NCBI GenBank assembly: GCA_910575795.1
Contig: CAJTGE010000017.1
Location: forward strand, 54,226 to 118,225
Direction of reading: 5' to 3'
Length of the DNA: 64,000 nt
DNA from: Clostridiaceae bacterium
Lineage (GTDB): Bacteria > Bacillota > Clostridia > Lachnospirales > Lachnospiraceae
Below, piece after piece: positions 1-7,241 of this stretch. Positions within the stretch are counted from its first letter, which is position 1. Each line of letters starts with the position of its first letter. The translations under genes and the position numbers were made by a program. The notes below the pieces were generated by a model that saw only the letters and a program-made list of their open reading frames with translations, was not told the origin of the DNA and did not search any database.

Positions 1-125
1 AGCGCATAGGGAGAGGGACAGGCCGGAGGCTGCGCAGGAAGCGCCGGCTGTCCCGCCCGCGAAAAAGGTATTTGAAGAGGCCGGATTCCTATTCAGAGGA
101 ACCGGATTTCCAATCGGCACAGAAT

Positions 126-437
126 TCAGCGTTTTTTTAATCCTTTGATGATGGCTTTAATGTTCTGAAGCTGATCGCTGTCCAAAGCATTCATATCCTC
201 TATGATTTCCCTGTAATTGGCAGGACAGTTAATATTGTCGTCAAAGAACTCGGACGGCGTGACGCCAAGGTATTCGCAAATATAGAAAAATACCAGCATT
301 GAGGGATAGCCATTTCTGTTTTCCAGACCATTAATATACCCGGAACTTTGCCCAATCGATAAACTCATGTCCCGCGCGGATACGCCCTTTTCAGTTCTCA
401 GTTTTACCAGCCGCTCATAAAACAAATCTTCAAACAT
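126..437 (-). CDS. XRE-family helix-turn-helix regulator
   Basis: This 103-residue protein is a small DNA-binding regulator of the XRE (Cro/CI-like) type. Residues about 12-66 form the HTH_3 fold: a helix around KLRTEKGVSARDMSLSIG, a turn and recognition helix around SSGYINGLENRNGYPS, and the closing FFYICEYLGVTPSEFF that is typical of the family. The C-terminal 35 residues carry an acidic stretch and a helix with no sign of a sensor domain. A ribosome site (AAGGAGTGG on the minus strand) precedes the ATG. It reads away from the small ORF at 733, with an AT-rich divergent space between them. Its targets cannot be told from sequence. Confidence 0.9.
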   Translation of the reverse strand: MFEDLFYERLVKLRTEKGVSARDMSLSIGQSSGYINGLENRNGYPSMLVFFYICEYLGVTPSEFFDDNINCPANYREIIEDMNALDSDQLQNIKAIIKGLKKR

Positions 438-611
438 TTTTTCGCCACTCCTTATATAAGATTGTATCCCAGACGATATCGAATTATGTATTGTTAAACT
501 ATATATTTTGATCAGGATATCTGGTTAAATCAGATATTGCATTGATAATGACTAATTCAATAAGACGGGAGGGGGAAAGGGGTTATGTATAATAAGTAGT
601 ATAAAAGAAAA

Positions 612-632
612 CGGCAGAGGGAAGCTCTGCCG
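612..632. other. short perfect hairpin
   Basis: An 8-bp perfect inverted repeat (CGGCAGAG / CTCTGCCG) with a 5-base loop lies between the XRE gene and the small ORF at 733. No run of T follows, so it is not a clear terminator. It would be in the 5' leader of the small ORF if that is transcribed from the AT-rich region near 480-600. Confidence 0.4.
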
Positions 633-732
633 GAATAGCGGACACAGGAAAAGAAAGTTCCGGCGCAGAAAATCCTGAGGAGACAGGGCGTCCGGGATCT
701 GCGATAGGGATCAATAAGAAAGGAACATACAG

Positions 733-981
733 ATGATGAATATTTTAAAAAAACTCATAAAGATGGTTAAGAAAATAATAGACAAGATAAAATTTCGGAT
801 AAAGCTGCAGCATATGGATAGTATGTGGTACAGTATGGGGGGTAGCTGCTGGGGGATATTTCCGCCCTCATTTTATTACACACATACTGAAGATGAGATA
901 GAACGCATTAAAGAAGAAACGATGAGATCCTTGCAGGAGATAATAGATAAATTGAAAGAAGAGGAGACGGAAAGCGAGTGA
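733..981 (+). CDS. small hypothetical protein, 82 aa
   Basis: This small protein is not recognised. It starts ATGATG with AAAGGA 8 bases upstream. The first 25 residues are a strongly basic amphipathic helix (LKKLIKMVKKIIDKIKFRIK). A glycine- and aromatic-rich middle follows (SMGGSCWGIFPPSFYYTHT, about residues 34-52), and the last 30 residues form a charged acidic helix. The basic N-terminus could lie on a membrane or nucleic acid, but this is inference. It is followed by a non-coding gap and a small ORF on the opposite strand. Confidence 0.6.
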   Translation: MMNILKKLIKMVKKIIDKIKFRIKLQHMDSMWYSMGGSCWGIFPPSFYYTHTEDEIERIKEETMRSLQEIIDKLKEEETESE

Positions 982-1137
982 CGATGAGATAAGCTGCCTT
1001 TTTACAGTCAGGAAGATATAAGATTTTTACCTTTTACAAAACTGCCCTGTTCCGTTAGAATATAGCTTATAGAAAGAAATGAGTTTTTCGACCGTACAGC
1101 TACTGCTCAGGCGGCCTGCTCGTTTCTTTTTTTGTCC

Positions 1138-1281
1138 TCAAATATCATAGGGATACAGTGTCCCGTCTTTTGCGTGGCGCGCCAATATTTTTGATTTAAA
1201 GACATTGTACCGGATCCGTTCGCCCGTATCATCATAGACAGGGATTGTGATAACGCTGGAAGAATTTGCTTTTGCATACAT
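1138..1281 (-). CDS. small ORF, 47 aa, beginning MYAKANSSS
   Basis: A 47-codon ORF runs on the minus strand from ATG at 1281 to TGA at 1138-1140. A good ribosome site (GGAGAGG, spacer about 6) lies just upstream on that strand. The protein ITIPVYDDTGERIRYNVF...ILARHAKDGTLYPYDI has the composition of a real folded small protein, with a beta-hairpin-like DDTGERIRY motif. A longer ORF in another frame covers the same bases but its product is low-complexity. No family is recognised. It could be a complete small gene or a leftover of a lost accessory module. Confidence 0.45.
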   Translation of the reverse strand: MYAKANSSSVITIPVYDDTGERIRYNVFKSKILARHAKDGTLYPYDI

Positions 1282-1437
1282 ATTTGCGCCTCTCCGTTCT
1301 TTTGAGTCTTTGATTTGACTATCAGATATTTAAATTCAAATACCACATTTTTATCTCAAATTTCAGAGTATAGTTTCTTATAATTCAGCTATACCAGATA
1401 TGCAGGCAAAGCCTCATGGCCTGCCGATAACGCAGAC

Positions 1438-1728
1438 ATTGATCGTTTCTGTATTCATAAGGAACCCGTAGAAAACCGCCGGTGCTTAGCGAGGTCTTAT
1501 TGAGCTTAGGAACTGTTAAGAAATAACTTTTCAATAGTGCGCAGGATTTTTCTTCGAGAGCGCCACTCAAAAATCAGGCGCATAGTGGGCTATGTAACTA
1601 ATTTTTGAGTGGTACTATCGGAGAAAAAGACAAGCAATATGAAAAGTTATTTCTTGACAGTTCCTTAGCATCCGCTGCGCTTTTCTCCGAGCGGGAGCGG
1701 GGTTCCGCTGAATACAGAAACGATCAAT
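1438..1728 (-). repeat. palindromic covarying-arm repeat, copy A, split by a second element
   Basis: This copy reads in reverse relative to the copy at 14356. Its outer arms, 1438-1457 and 1709-1728, are perfectly complementary over 20 bases (ATTGATCGTTTCTGTATTCA and its reverse complement). The inner core is shared with the other copies (GGAACCCGTAGAAAACCGCC, CTTAGCGAGGTC, CGCTGCGCTTTTCTCCG). The core is interrupted after GAGCTTA by the separate 156-bp element at 1509-1664. Without the insert the copy would be about 132 bp between outer ends. Confidence 0.85.
1509..1664. mobile_element. 156-bp MITE nested in repeat copy A
   Basis: The element has 25-bp terminal inverted repeats beginning GGAACTGTTAAGAAATAACT, with one mismatch between ends (1509-1533 and 1640-1664). 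It is flanked by a direct TTA on both sides (1506-1508 and 1665-1667). Undisturbed copies of the host repeat read straight through this point (GAGCTTAGCGTCCGCTGCG at 31161-31298), which proves an insertion. The interior is also largely palindromic (CCACTCAAAAAT / ATTTTTGAGTGG) and has no coding capacity, so a transposase supplied elsewhere would be needed. Confidence 0.8.
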
Positions 1729-1865
1729 AGCGGCCTTCTCACAATCAACCAATGCCCGCGATCCTCAAAAACATTCAAAAATCCTCCTCCAAGCGAGCTT
1801 GCATCGGATTTTAGACCGTTTGATCCTGGTATCATATAGCATTGAGCTGCTAAATAAAACATAAA

Positions 1866-1946
1866 TGAAAATATATTTTCATAAATTATAAATATGAAAA
1901 TATATTTTCAAAAATTATTGACTTTTGCCTCCAAAGCCTCTATAAT
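1866..1946 (+). promoter_or_regulatory. promoter and paired operators of the RpiR-type gene
   Basis: A consensus promoter is visible: TTGACT at 1918-1923, a 17-base spacer and TATAAT at 1941-1946. Immediately upstream are two identical 16-bp perfect palindromes, TGAAAATATATTTTCA, at 1866-1881 and 1895-1910. Their centres are 29 bp apart, close to three helical turns. MurR/RpiR-family operators are commonly of the GAAA-N-TTTC type, so autoregulation by the protein at 1969 is a reasonable inference. Confidence 0.85.
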
Positions 1947-1968
1947 AGAATTACGGAGGAACAAAAAA

Positions 1969-2811
1969 GTGGAACGAAATGTACTGAACGAAATTGAGGC
2001 AGGATATGCCCAGTTTACGAAGAAACAGAAGAAACTGGCTGACTTTATGAGAGAGAACATCCACTCCATCCCCTTTTTGTCCATTGTCGAACTGGGGGAA
2101 AAGACGGAGGTAAGCCCGGCGAGCATTACGCGGTTTACGAGGGAGCTGGGGTATAACGGTTATGCGGAGTTTCAGAAGAGCGTATCGGATCTGGTCCGCC
2201 GGGATGTGGTTCCCATGCGGGAGCTGAAGAGCTCGATCACGTCAGACGGGGAGGAGGACATCCTGGAGGGGATGATTGAGCGGAATGTGGATTCGCTGAG
2301 AAAGCTTTACGGCGAGGGATTAAAGGAGAGCTTATATGAGGCGTCAGAGCTTGTCGGGACGGGGCGGAGAGTCTATATCACGGCAGCGCGTTCTTCCTTC
2401 TGCGTGGCGTATTACCTGTATTTTATGCTCAAGGAATTTATGGACTGCGTGGAACTTTTGTCAGAGGGGCTGGGAGATATATCGAATAAACTTCAGTTTA
2501 TCACGCCAGAGGATGTGCTGATCGCGGTCAGTTATGAGCGCTACACCCGGGCGACGTATAATATCGTTTCTTATCTAAATGAGGCGGGGAGTAAGATTAT
2601 CGCGATCACGGACAGCTATTCCTCGCCCATTGCTTTAAAGGCGGACTGTGTGCTGCTGGCTAGGCAGGCGCCGGACACGTATTCGTTTGTGAATGCAATG
2701 ACCGTGGCCAACGCTCTGATCGCGGCGGTGGGAAGGAGGGATCGGGAGCGCTCACTGGAGCGGATGAAGAGACAGGATGAGATAGCCATCGAATATGGAT
2801 TGTATTTATAG
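1969..2811 (+). CDS. MurR/RpiR-family transcriptional regulator
   Basis: The protein (280 aa from the GTG at 1969) has the RpiR layout: an N-terminal HTH_6 domain (about residues 5-75; SIVELGEKTEVSPASITRFTRELGYNGYAEFQ) and a C-terminal SIS sugar-phosphate isomerase-like domain (about 105-245; ITAARSSFCVAYYLYFML, EDVLIAVSYERYT, IIAITDSYSSPIALKAD). The GTG start is chosen because the TATAAT box lies at 1941-1946 and GGAGG sits at 1956-1960; an ATG further upstream would lie before the promoter. The family senses phosphosugars or wall-derived sugars. It heads the permease-amidase-epimerase cluster that follows and probably controls it. Confidence 0.92.
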   Translation: MERNVLNEIEAGYAQFTKKQKKLADFMRENIHSIPFLSIVELGEKTEVSPASITRFTRELGYNGYAEFQKSVSDLVRRDVVPMRELKSSITSDGEEDILEGMIERNVDSLRKLYGEGLKESLYEASELVGTGRRVYITAARSSFCVAYYLYFMLKEFMDCVELLSEGLGDISNKLQFITPEDVLIAVSYERYTRATYNIVSYLNEAGSKIIAITDSYSSPIALKADCVLLARQAPDTYSFVNAMTVANALIAAVGRRDRERSLERMKRQDEIAIEYGLYL

Positions 2812-3222
2812 GAAACAATTTATGATGTTTCTTAGACACAGCGGGATATAACCTTTTCCCAGAATATTCTGATTAAAAGAGGAACTAAAACATAATGCTG
2901 CATGTGGGCCATTCAGACAATTATATGATAGCTCCCTTTTCTTAGTATACGCGAAAATACGATAAAATGCAAGGATACCCGGACTAAAATTTGGAAAAAT
3001 GACCGGAGTTATAATGCCGCGGGCGCTGCCATATGGCTGAAGCCGTTCGGATACAGGAGACAGATGAAGCAGTCTTTTTGTGCCGGATTTGTGGAAATGG
3101 CGGGGAAAGCGGGCGTTAAAAGCGGGATTTTGCGGGGAAAAACCGACGTGCATGTGATCGGCGATACATAATTAGAATCTTCCGGAGAAAGTTATAAATA
3201 CATGTTAAAGGAGGATTACAAT
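2812..3222 (+). other. 411-base gap before the permease, with one 35-codon ORF
   Basis: Most of this gap shows no gene. From 3064 to 3171 there is a 35-codon ORF (MKQSFCAGFVEMAGKAGVKS..., ending DVHVIGDT) with a good AGGAG site five bases upstream. It ends 51 bases before the permease start. It may be a leader peptide or the surviving tail of a lost gene; the ending resembles the C-terminal VHVIGD motif of NADH:flavin oxidoreductases, but this is weak. The permease ribosome site AAAGGAGG is at 3208-3215. Confidence 0.4.
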
Positions 3223-4527
3223 ATGATTTTCGGACTACCTGCGCTTCTTGGTTTTTTGCCGATGGTATTGTATATCATCTTGTCCTTTAAGGGAAAGGAC
3301 ATGCTGACCGTGGTGCTGCTCTGCGTGCTTTTGGGGGCCGCGCTGACGGGACAGGATCTGCTGAGCGTCGGAAATGCGCTGAATGCGGCTCTGGGATCGT
3401 TTATGGGCCTCATTGGGTTTATTATCCTGATGGGCGCCGGGCTGGGGCATCTCCTGACAAAGGTGGGAGTGGCGCAGAATATTGTTCATCTGGTCGTCAC
3501 GAAAACCGGGGTGAAAAATAAAACCCAGGCTATGCTTGCTACGATGTTTTCGTCGGTTCTGCTTGTTTCTATGTTAGGCTCTATGGCCGGCTCGAATGCG
3601 ATTCTGGCCCCGATCATCATTCCGATTGTCGCCAGCTTTGGGATCACGCCGAATACGCTGGGCGTGCTGCTTCACGGCGCGGGGGCGACGGGGCTTCTCT
3701 TAGGGCCGTTTGTCCCCTCGGTTGTCACAACCATGAGCCTGACGGGGATTTCTTACGGCTCGTATCTTCTCCATGTGGGACTTCCGGTTTCGGCGCTCAT
3801 CTGGATCAGTACGTTTATAGTGGCTCAGAAAACACAGAAAAAGTATGAGGGCGTGGAGAGCTACAGCGATAAGGACAGCGCCGGAGGGGAATTTACCCCG
3901 GACGCGGTGACGAACCGGGCGACCGCTGTATTCGGGATTGCGATGCTTCTTTTGATTATCTATGGAATCGTGATGAAGGCGGGAGCGTCCTATGCGCTGA
4001 CCGTGATGTTCGCAGTCGCATTCGTCACCGGCCTGTCCGCGGGAGTGAGCGTCACGGATATCTTAAAGCTTCTGGTAGAAGGCGCTTCCAAGATGTTCTG
4101 GCTGTTCATTCTGTTTGTCCTCTATGATCCGTTCCTGAATTTTGTGACGGAATCCGGGGCGTTTGATGCGATTGCCGGCCTTCTCAATCCCCTGATTGAC
4201 ATGGGCGGGGCCCCGGTTTTTATGGTGGCTGCGACGCTGGTGGGGATTTTCGGTGTGTCCGGCGCGGCTGTGGCGCAGGAGAAGGTGCTTTACGATCTGT
4301 TTCTCCCCATGTCAGAGGCACTGGGACTCCCGGCCCATCTGTGGTCCCTGGTGCTTTTGGTGGGCTCCCAGATTACCTTTTTTGCCTATCCGACCGGCGA
4401 TATGGTGGGGCAGATGGGCCTGGCGCGCTCAAAGGACTTAAAGAGTATGATTAAAAACGGCCTGATTATCACAGCGCTCTCGATTGCGTATGTAATTATC
4501 CGCGCGGTGCTGTATCAGTTTTTGTGA
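3223..4527 (+). CDS. ion-transporter-superfamily permease
   Basis: This is a 434-residue polytopic membrane protein with about 11-12 hydrophobic segments and a soluble loop near residues 200-225. Paired glycine/serine-rich re-entrant-like segments (MLGSMAGSNAILAPIIIPIV; GVLLHGAGATGLLLGPFVPS; VGIFGVSGAAVAQEKVLYD) are characteristic of the ion transporter superfamily that includes NhaC, GntP and DcuC-type carriers. The start at 3223 is favoured by AAAGGAGG at 3208-3215; an upstream ATG at 3202 overlaps that site. It stands just upstream of amidase, epimerase and peptidase genes, so an amino acid, small peptide or organic acid is a likely substrate. The exact substrate cannot be read from sequence. 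Confidence 0.8.
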   Translation: MIFGLPALLGFLPMVLYIILSFKGKDMLTVVLLCVLLGAALTGQDLLSVGNALNAALGSFMGLIGFIILMGAGLGHLLTKVGVAQNIVHLVVTKTGVKNKTQAMLATMFSSVLLVSMLGSMAGSNAILAPIIIPIVASFGITPNTLGVLLHGAGATGLLLGPFVPSVVTTMSLTGISYGSYLLHVGLPVSALIWISTFIVAQKTQKKYEGVESYSDKDSAGGEFTPDAVTNRATAVFGIAMLLLIIYGIVMKAGASYALTVMFAVAFVTGLSAGVSVTDILKLLVEGASKMFWLFILFVLYDPFLNFVTESGAFDAIAGLLNPLIDMGGAPVFMVAATLVGIFGVSGAAVAQEKVLYDLFLPMSEALGLPAHLWSLVLLVGSQITFFAYPTGDMVGQMGLARSKDLKSMIKNGLIITALSIAYVIIRAVLYQFL

Positions 4528-4542
4528 GAAAGGGGGAGCGTG

Positions 4543-5361
4543 ATGTTTGGAATCCGTCTGGTACAAATGGATACCATTTACAGGGATCCGGCCGGGAACC
4601 GGCAGAGGATTAGAGAGCTTGTGGACGAGGCGTGCGCTGCGGCAAACGGCCGGGAACCGGCGGACCTGATTGTCTTTCCGGAAACGTGCACGGCCGGCTA
4701 TTCGGAGGAGGTATTTAAAGAGATCGAACGGTTTGCAGAGGAGAATGGAGGCGGGACGCTGCGCCTGTTTAAGGAGCTGGCCGCTTCCAGAAAGGTCTGC
4801 ATCTGCACCGGCTCGTTTCCGGAAAAGGAGGGGGAAAACATCTACAATACAGTCTGGTTTGTGGATCGCACGGGCCGGGTCGTGTCCAAATACCGGAAGA
4901 TGCATCTGTACAGCGCCATGGATGAGGATCAGGCGTTCACACACGGAACGCAGATGCCGGTGTTTGAAACGGAATTCGGGCCCATGGCTATGATGACCTG
5001 CTATGATATCCGTTTCCCGGAGCTGTCGAGAACGTATGCGGTGCGCGGGGCAGAGGCGATTCTCGTCGTGTCCAATTTCCCCAATCCCAAGGTGAAGCAC
5101 TGGCGGACGCTTCTGACAGCCAGGGCGATTGAAAACCAGCTCTATGTGATTGCCTGTAACCGCGTGGGGGCGGCGGGAGGCTCGACGTATTTCGGCCATT
5201 CCCTGATCATCGATCCGTGGGGAGAGATTGTGGCAGAGGGAGACGAAGCGGAAGGCATTGTGAGCGGGTGCGCGGACTTTGAGAAGGTGCGCCAGGTGAG
5301 GGAGACGATTCCCATGTATGCCGATCGCCGGCCGGCAAGCTATCCGGGCTGGAGCGTATAG
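4543..5361 (+). CDS. carbon-nitrogen hydrolase (nitrilase superfamily)
   Basis: The protein has the nitrilase-fold catalytic triad. Counting from the ATG at 4543, Glu47 is in LIVFPETCTAGY, Lys119 in KYRKMHLYS and Cys153 in MMTCYDIRFPELSR. The length of 272 residues fits a single-domain omega-amidase/YafV-like member. Such enzymes hydrolyse small amides or carbamoyl compounds. A GTG at 4540 directly precedes the ATG; GGGGGAG lies 5-11 bases upstream. It begins 12 bases after the permease stop and is followed closely by the serine hydrolase, so the cluster is probably one transcript. Confidence 0.9.
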   Translation: MFGIRLVQMDTIYRDPAGNRQRIRELVDEACAAANGREPADLIVFPETCTAGYSEEVFKEIERFAEENGGGTLRLFKELAASRKVCICTGSFPEKEGENIYNTVWFVDRTGRVVSKYRKMHLYSAMDEDQAFTHGTQMPVFETEFGPMAMMTCYDIRFPELSRTYAVRGAEAILVVSNFPNPKVKHWRTLLTARAIENQLYVIACNRVGAAGGSTYFGHSLIIDPWGEIVAEGDEAEGIVSGCADFEKVRQVRETIPMYADRRPASYPGWSV

Positions 5362-5373
5362 GAGGGACAGCAT

Positions 5374-6147
5374 TTGGAAGAGTTAAAAAACGCCATTCAG
5401 AGGCAGAGAGAGATTTGTTCCGGGACAAGCGCCGTTATTGTGAAGAATTTAACGACAGGAGAGAGGATCGCATTTCGCGAGAGGGAGGTATTTCCGGCGG
5501 CCAGCCTGATTAAGCTCCCGATCCTGTTTACCCTTTATAAGAGAAAAAAAGAGGGCTTTTTTCTGGGAGAGCGCGTCCGCATGGAGGAGAGGCATAAGGT
5601 TAGCGGCTTTGGGATTTTAAAGGATCTGGAGCCGGGCCTTGCGCTCACATGGAAGGATCTGGCAGTGCTGATGATCACTGTGAGTGATAATACGGCGGCG
5701 AACTGGCTGATCGATTTCCTGGGGATGGACGCGGTAAACAGGGAGATCAGGGCCCTGGGGCTTTCGGAAACGGAGCTGAACCGGAAGATGATGGACGCCG
5801 CGGCAAAGGAGCGGGGACTGGAAAACAAAACCAGCGCGGCCGATATGGAGCGGATGTATGAGGCGATACGAAACGATGCGGATTCGGAGGAGATGACCGA
5901 CATCCTGAGGAGACAGCAGTGCAACAATAAGCTGCCGGTTTTCTTTGGAAAACACAGCGGATTTGCTCACAAAACCGGGGATCTGCCGGGCACGGAGCAT
6001 GACGCGGGGATTCTATATGTGAAGGGACAGGCATGTTTCATTGCAGTCCTGACAAAGGATTTGGAGGACAATATGCACGGGATCCGGCTGAACCAGGAGG
6101 CCGGCCGCCTCGTATATGAGTATGCCGGACAGGAGAGAAAAGTATGA
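5374..6147 (+). CDS. class A beta-lactamase-fold serine hydrolase, no signal peptide
   Basis: Start is TTG at 5374, set by GGAGGG at 5361-5366. All active-site motifs of the class A/PBP-like fold are visible: Ser44-x-x-Lys47 (SLIK), Ser104-Asp105-Asn106 (SDN), an omega-loop-like ETELN with Glu132 and Asn136, and Lys200-Thr-Gly (HKTGD). Spacing is about 8 residues shorter than classical enzymes between SDN and KTG. No signal peptide or lipobox exists, so the product should be cytosolic, unlike drug-destroying beta-lactamases. Lying in an operon with a dipeptide epimerase and an M20 enzyme, it more likely cleaves a peptide or amide of a catabolic substrate. Its stop overlaps the next start by 4 bases. 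Confidence 0.85.
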   Translation: MEELKNAIQRQREICSGTSAVIVKNLTTGERIAFREREVFPAASLIKLPILFTLYKRKKEGFFLGERVRMEERHKVSGFGILKDLEPGLALTWKDLAVLMITVSDNTAANWLIDFLGMDAVNREIRALGLSETELNRKMMDAAAKERGLENKTSAADMERMYEAIRNDADSEEMTDILRRQQCNNKLPVFFGKHSGFAHKTGDLPGTEHDAGILYVKGQACFIAVLTKDLEDNMHGIRLNQEAGRLVYEYAGQERKV

Positions 6148-7241
6148 AAACAGGAATCATAAAAAACGTGGAAGTGAAGGTGCTGGAGCTCCCGCTGAAA
6201 AAACAGTGGAAGATATCGCTCTATGAGCAGACGACAAGGGCCCATGCGGTGGTGCGGATTCAAACAGACGAGGGTGTCACGGGATACGGGGAGGCGGCCC
6301 CGTCCCCGGCCTTTATGGGCGAGACAGGGTATACGATGGAGACGGTGATCAAACGCTACCTGGCCGATGCCGTTGCAGGTGAGAGCGTATTTCACACGGA
6401 TCGCCTCCACGAAAAGATGAATGCGGCGATCTACGGGAATTACGCGGCCAAGGCGGCGCTTGACATGGCCTTTTACGACGCCATGGGAAAGCTGACGGGG
6501 GTTCCGGCCTGCCGCCTTATGGGAGGAAAATACCGCGACAGGGTGGCTTTAAGCTGGGTTGTGGGAATGCAGGATCTGGACGCGTCCATTGAGGAGGCGA
6601 AGGAAAAGCTGAAGCTTGGCTACCGCGTCCTCAAAATCAAGGTGGGGAGAACGCCGGAGACGGATACAGCCCTGGTAAAACGGATCCGCGCCGAGGTGGG
6701 GGACGATGTTCCGCTGCGCCTGGACGCCAACCAGGGGTATGACGCTGTGACGGCCCTGCAGGTATTTGGCCGTCTGGAGGAGTTCGGGCTGGAGAGCATC
6801 GAGCAGCCGGTCAGGCGCTGGGATATCCGGGGGATGAAGATGCTGCGGGAACGGCTGAAAACGCCGGTTATGGCGGACGAATCGGTTTCCGACTTCCACG
6901 CCGTGGGGCAGATGATTCGCGAGTCGGCCTGCGACTATGTAAATATTAAGGTCGGAAAGGTGGGCGGGCTCACGATGGCGAAAAAGATCGCCGCCGCCCT
7001 GGAAGCGGAAGGGCTTCTGGCCACGGCGGGCAGCAACTTGGAGGTGGGGATCGGTTCCGCGGCGAGCATCCATTTTTCGGCCGCGACGCCGAATGTATCC
7101 CTTCCGGGGGATCTGCTGCTGGGCGGGCCGCTGCACCAGCATGATATTATCGTGGAAGATTTTGAGGTAAATGACGGCTTTGTGACGGTTCCGGACACGC
7201 CAGGTCTGGGAATTGAAGTGGATGAAAGTATTTTCAAGTAA
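6144..7241 (+). CDS. dipeptide epimerase (enolase superfamily)
   Basis: This 365-residue protein has the muconate-lactonising/enolase-superfamily layout: an N-terminal capping domain and a C-terminal barrel. The catalytic Lys164-x-Lys166 (LKIKVG), metal ligands Asp194 (LRLDANQG), Glu220 (SIEQPV) and Asp245 (MADESV), and the opposing Lys269 (NIKVGKVGG) are all present. This pattern is that of dipeptide epimerases such as L-Ala-D/L-Glu epimerase, which work in murein peptide breakdown; other dipeptides are possible. It overlaps the hydrolase before it by 4 bases and the M20 gene after it by 20, showing translational coupling. Confidence 0.9.
   Translation: MKTGIIKNVEVKVLELPLKKQWKISLYEQTTRAHAVVRIQTDEGVTGYGEAAPSPAFMGETGYTMETVIKRYLADAVAGESVFHTDRLHEKMNAAIYGNYAAKAALDMAFYDAMGKLTGVPACRLMGGKYRDRVALSWVVGMQDLDASIEEAKEKLKLGYRVLKIKVGRTPETDTALVKRIRAEVGDDVPLRLDANQGYDAVTALQVFGRLEEFGLESIEQPVRRWDIRGMKMLRERLKTPVMADESVSDFHAVGQMIRESACDYVNIKVGKVGGLTMAKKIAAALEAEGLLATAGSNLEVGIGSAASIHFSAATPNVSLPGDLLLGGPLHQHDIIVEDFEVNDGFVTVPDTPGLGIEVDESIFK

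Noticed and set aside
1107..1346. A 79-codon ORF on the minus strand
   Set aside because: Low-quality product; the 47-codon ORF in another frame (1138-1281) has the better ribosome site and composition.
4438..5373. A 311-codon open frame on the minus strand
   Set aside because: It is antisense to the nitrilase-fold gene, which has its full catalytic triad.
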